A DNA stretch of 64,000 bases from Candidatus Omnitrophota bacterium. Lineage in GTDB: Bacteria > Hinthialibacterota > Hinthialibacteria > OLB16. Below the pieces are notes generated by a model. The model was not told where the DNA came from. It did no database searches and saw only the letters and a program-made list of their open reading frames with translations. The DNA lies in contig JACKFH010000004.1 of the NCBI GenBank assembly GCA_020632575.1, positions 124,001 to 188,000 of the forward strand. The letters are read 5' to 3'. The position numbers and the translations under genes were made by a program. Shown here piece by piece: positions 62,976 through 64,000 of the stretch; the stretch's first letter is position 1, and each line of letters opens with the position of its first letter.

Positions 62976-64000
62976 ATGCCTACCGTGAAGAAGGAAACGA
63001 ACTCAAAAGCGAAGAAGACCCGGGCGGCGGCCGGGGAAAAGAAGGTCAAGAAGACCGTGAAGAAGGCCAAGGCCCCGAGCAAGCCGAAAAAGCAGACTGT
63101 GGAATTGACTCCCGAGATGGAGAAACTTGTCGAGATTTTCCAGACCCAGGGTTTTCTGACCTACGACGATGTCAACCGGGTCCTCACCGAGGAGCTGGTC
63201 ACGGTCGAGGAATTGGACAAGATCCACAAATTCCTCGAGGACCAGAAGATTCCGATTCAGGACACCTACACCGACGAGAAAAGGGCCAAAGCCTCCGCCC
63301 GCAAGGTGTCGATCGACAAGGACGCGCTGGTCCGCGCGACCTCCGACCGCGCTCGTGTCGACGATCCTGTCCGTTTGTATTTGCGCGAGATGGGCAAGGT
63401 CCAACTCCTCAACCGTGAGGAGGAGGTGATGCTGGCCAAGAAGATCGAGGATGGCCGATTCAAAGTCTGCCGAGCGATCGCCTGGTCGAAGGTCACCATC
63501 GATAAACTGGAGGAGGTGGTTCAGGGAATCGAGAACCACCTCGAGAAAGAAGCGATGGAGGATATGGGACTGACTGAGGAGAACACCGACGGTCAGGCCG
63601 AGGAGGAAGAGGTCGAGGTCCTTCCGAAGTTCAAGATCGAGGATGTCCTTCAAAACTATGTCACCCACCAGGAGGAGGGCGAACTCGATCACCAGGAAAT
63701 CCTTCAAGATCTCAAATCCAAATTGAAGCAGCTGAAACGAACGGTCACCACGATCACCAAACTGAATCGTTCCCTTCACAGCGGCAAGATCAGCGTCTCC
63801 GAGAAGAACAAGATTCAAAAAGAACTCCACAAACAGGAGGAGCGCGCGGGTCATCTCCTGATCAACATGCGTTTCGATCACGAGCTGCTTGGCCGCGTCG
63901 CCGATGACATTGTCGCCGAGCACCGTCGCGCCGGACGTTCCCAGCGTGACCTCGAGGCGATCAACCGGAGACTCAAGCCTTACGACCTCAACGCCGCCCG
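62976..64000 (+). CDS. rpoD: primary sigma factor, N-terminal part
   Basis: About 341 codons of RpoD, truncated by the right edge. A Lys/Ala-rich, highly basic start (residues 5-38) precedes a region-1.1-like domain (near 45-110), and region 1.2 is clear in DDPVRLYLREMGKVQLLNRE near 129-148. An acidic non-conserved region follows. The later helices, with LKSKLKQLKRTVTTITKL, belong to the non-conserved region between 1.2 and 2. ATG 62976 follows AGGTGA five bases after the dnaG stop. Housekeeping promoter recognition for the cell. Confidence 0.95.
   Translation, partial: MPTVKKETNSKAKKTRAAAGEKKVKKTVKKAKAPSKPKKQTVELTPEMEKLVEIFQTQGFLTYDDVNRVLTEELVTVEELDKIHKFLEDQKIPIQDTYTDEKRAKASARKVSIDKDALVRATSDRARVDDPVRLYLREMGKVQLLNREEEVMLAKKIEDGRFKVCRAIAWSKVTIDKLEEVVQGIENHLEKEAMEDMGLTEENTDGQAEEEEVEVLPKFKIEDVLQNYVTHQEEGELDHQEILQDLKSKLKQLKRTVTTITKLNRSLHSGKISVSEKNKIQKELHKQEERAGHLLINMRFDHELLGRVADDIVAEHRRAGRSQRDLEAINRRLKPYDLNAA

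Noticed and set aside
1..64000. CRISPR arrays, rRNA, tRNA, transposases
   Set aside because: No spaced direct-repeat array, no conserved RNA gene and no transposase motif were found on reading both strands; short RNAs could still be missed by eye.

Overview
The window looks like a piece of chromosome from an uncultured, free-living Gram-negative heterotroph of the planctomycete / Lentisphaerae / Hydrogenedentota / Sumerlaeota kind. This is inferred from gene content: secreted DUF4838 proteins, a Tat-exported sulfatase, Gfo/Idh oxidoreductase, sugar-isomerase-like protein and phosphoesterase (four RRxF(L/M) signal peptides), a DUF6807 protein, sialidase-like proteins, and large beta-helix or FG-GAP surface proteins with dockerin-like tails. 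No 16S or tRNA gene is present, so the phylum is not fixed. GTG and TTG starts are common. Several promoters resemble the sigma-70 consensus.

Layout. 0-3.2 kb (minus): dabB-dabA, a two-subunit inorganic-carbon transporter; dabA runs off the left edge. 3.3-5.1 kb: a gene-free stretch with an inverted repeat, a small membrane protein and a DUF433/DUF5615 toxin-antitoxin pair. 5.2-10.8 kb: Tat-exported isomerase-like protein plus sulfatase (minus) and a divergent DUF4838 protein. 10.9-16.4 kb: small membrane proteins, a 29-residue basic peptide with its own promoter, a GAF-GAF-degenerate HD-GYP protein, then galE-galK with ATGA coupling. 16.5-19.5 kb (plus): dnaN (one frameshift in this sequence), coaD and a DUF115 protein. 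19.5-22.2 kb is repeat-rich: two 131-bp direct repeats enclose a frameshifted parDE pair and a beta-helix protein, next to two other palindromic repeats and a 54-residue half-proline microprotein. 22.3-29 kb: EF-hand protein, 24-residue membrane peptide, SGNH hydrolase, decayed SUMF1 gene, enolase-superfamily enzyme, two unknowns. 29.4-37.5 kb: Gfo/Idh, DUF6807, two sialidase-like proteins and a second DUF4838 protein, all apparently for carbohydrate turnover. 37.7-47.5 kb: UvsW-like helicase, three multi-membrane GT-C-type proteins, ppa, a DUF3300-like protein and a TauE/SafE exporter. 47.5-54 kb: fused E1 dehydrogenase behind a promoter/operator, Tat phosphoesterase, LptA-like protein, AbiEii-like nucleotidyltransferase pair, methyltransferase-like protein. 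54.3-58.5 kb: a 1169-residue FG-GAP/beta-helix protein and a VapC-like pair. 58.5-64 kb: CPXCG protein, PDZ protein, HEAT-like protein, then dnaG-rpoD; rpoD runs off the right edge.

The secreted enzymes (sulfatase, isomerase-like, DUF4838 x2, sialidase-like x2, DUF6807, Gfo/Idh) and galE/galK fit a lifestyle of scavenging sulfated or acidic polysaccharide and host glycans. The most unusual items are the direct-repeat-bounded 2-kb block, the proline microprotein, two dockerin-tailed surface proteins whose mRNAs look leaderless, the small basic peptide transcription unit, and frameshifts in dnaN and parE. No CRISPR array, rRNA, tRNA or transposase gene was seen.
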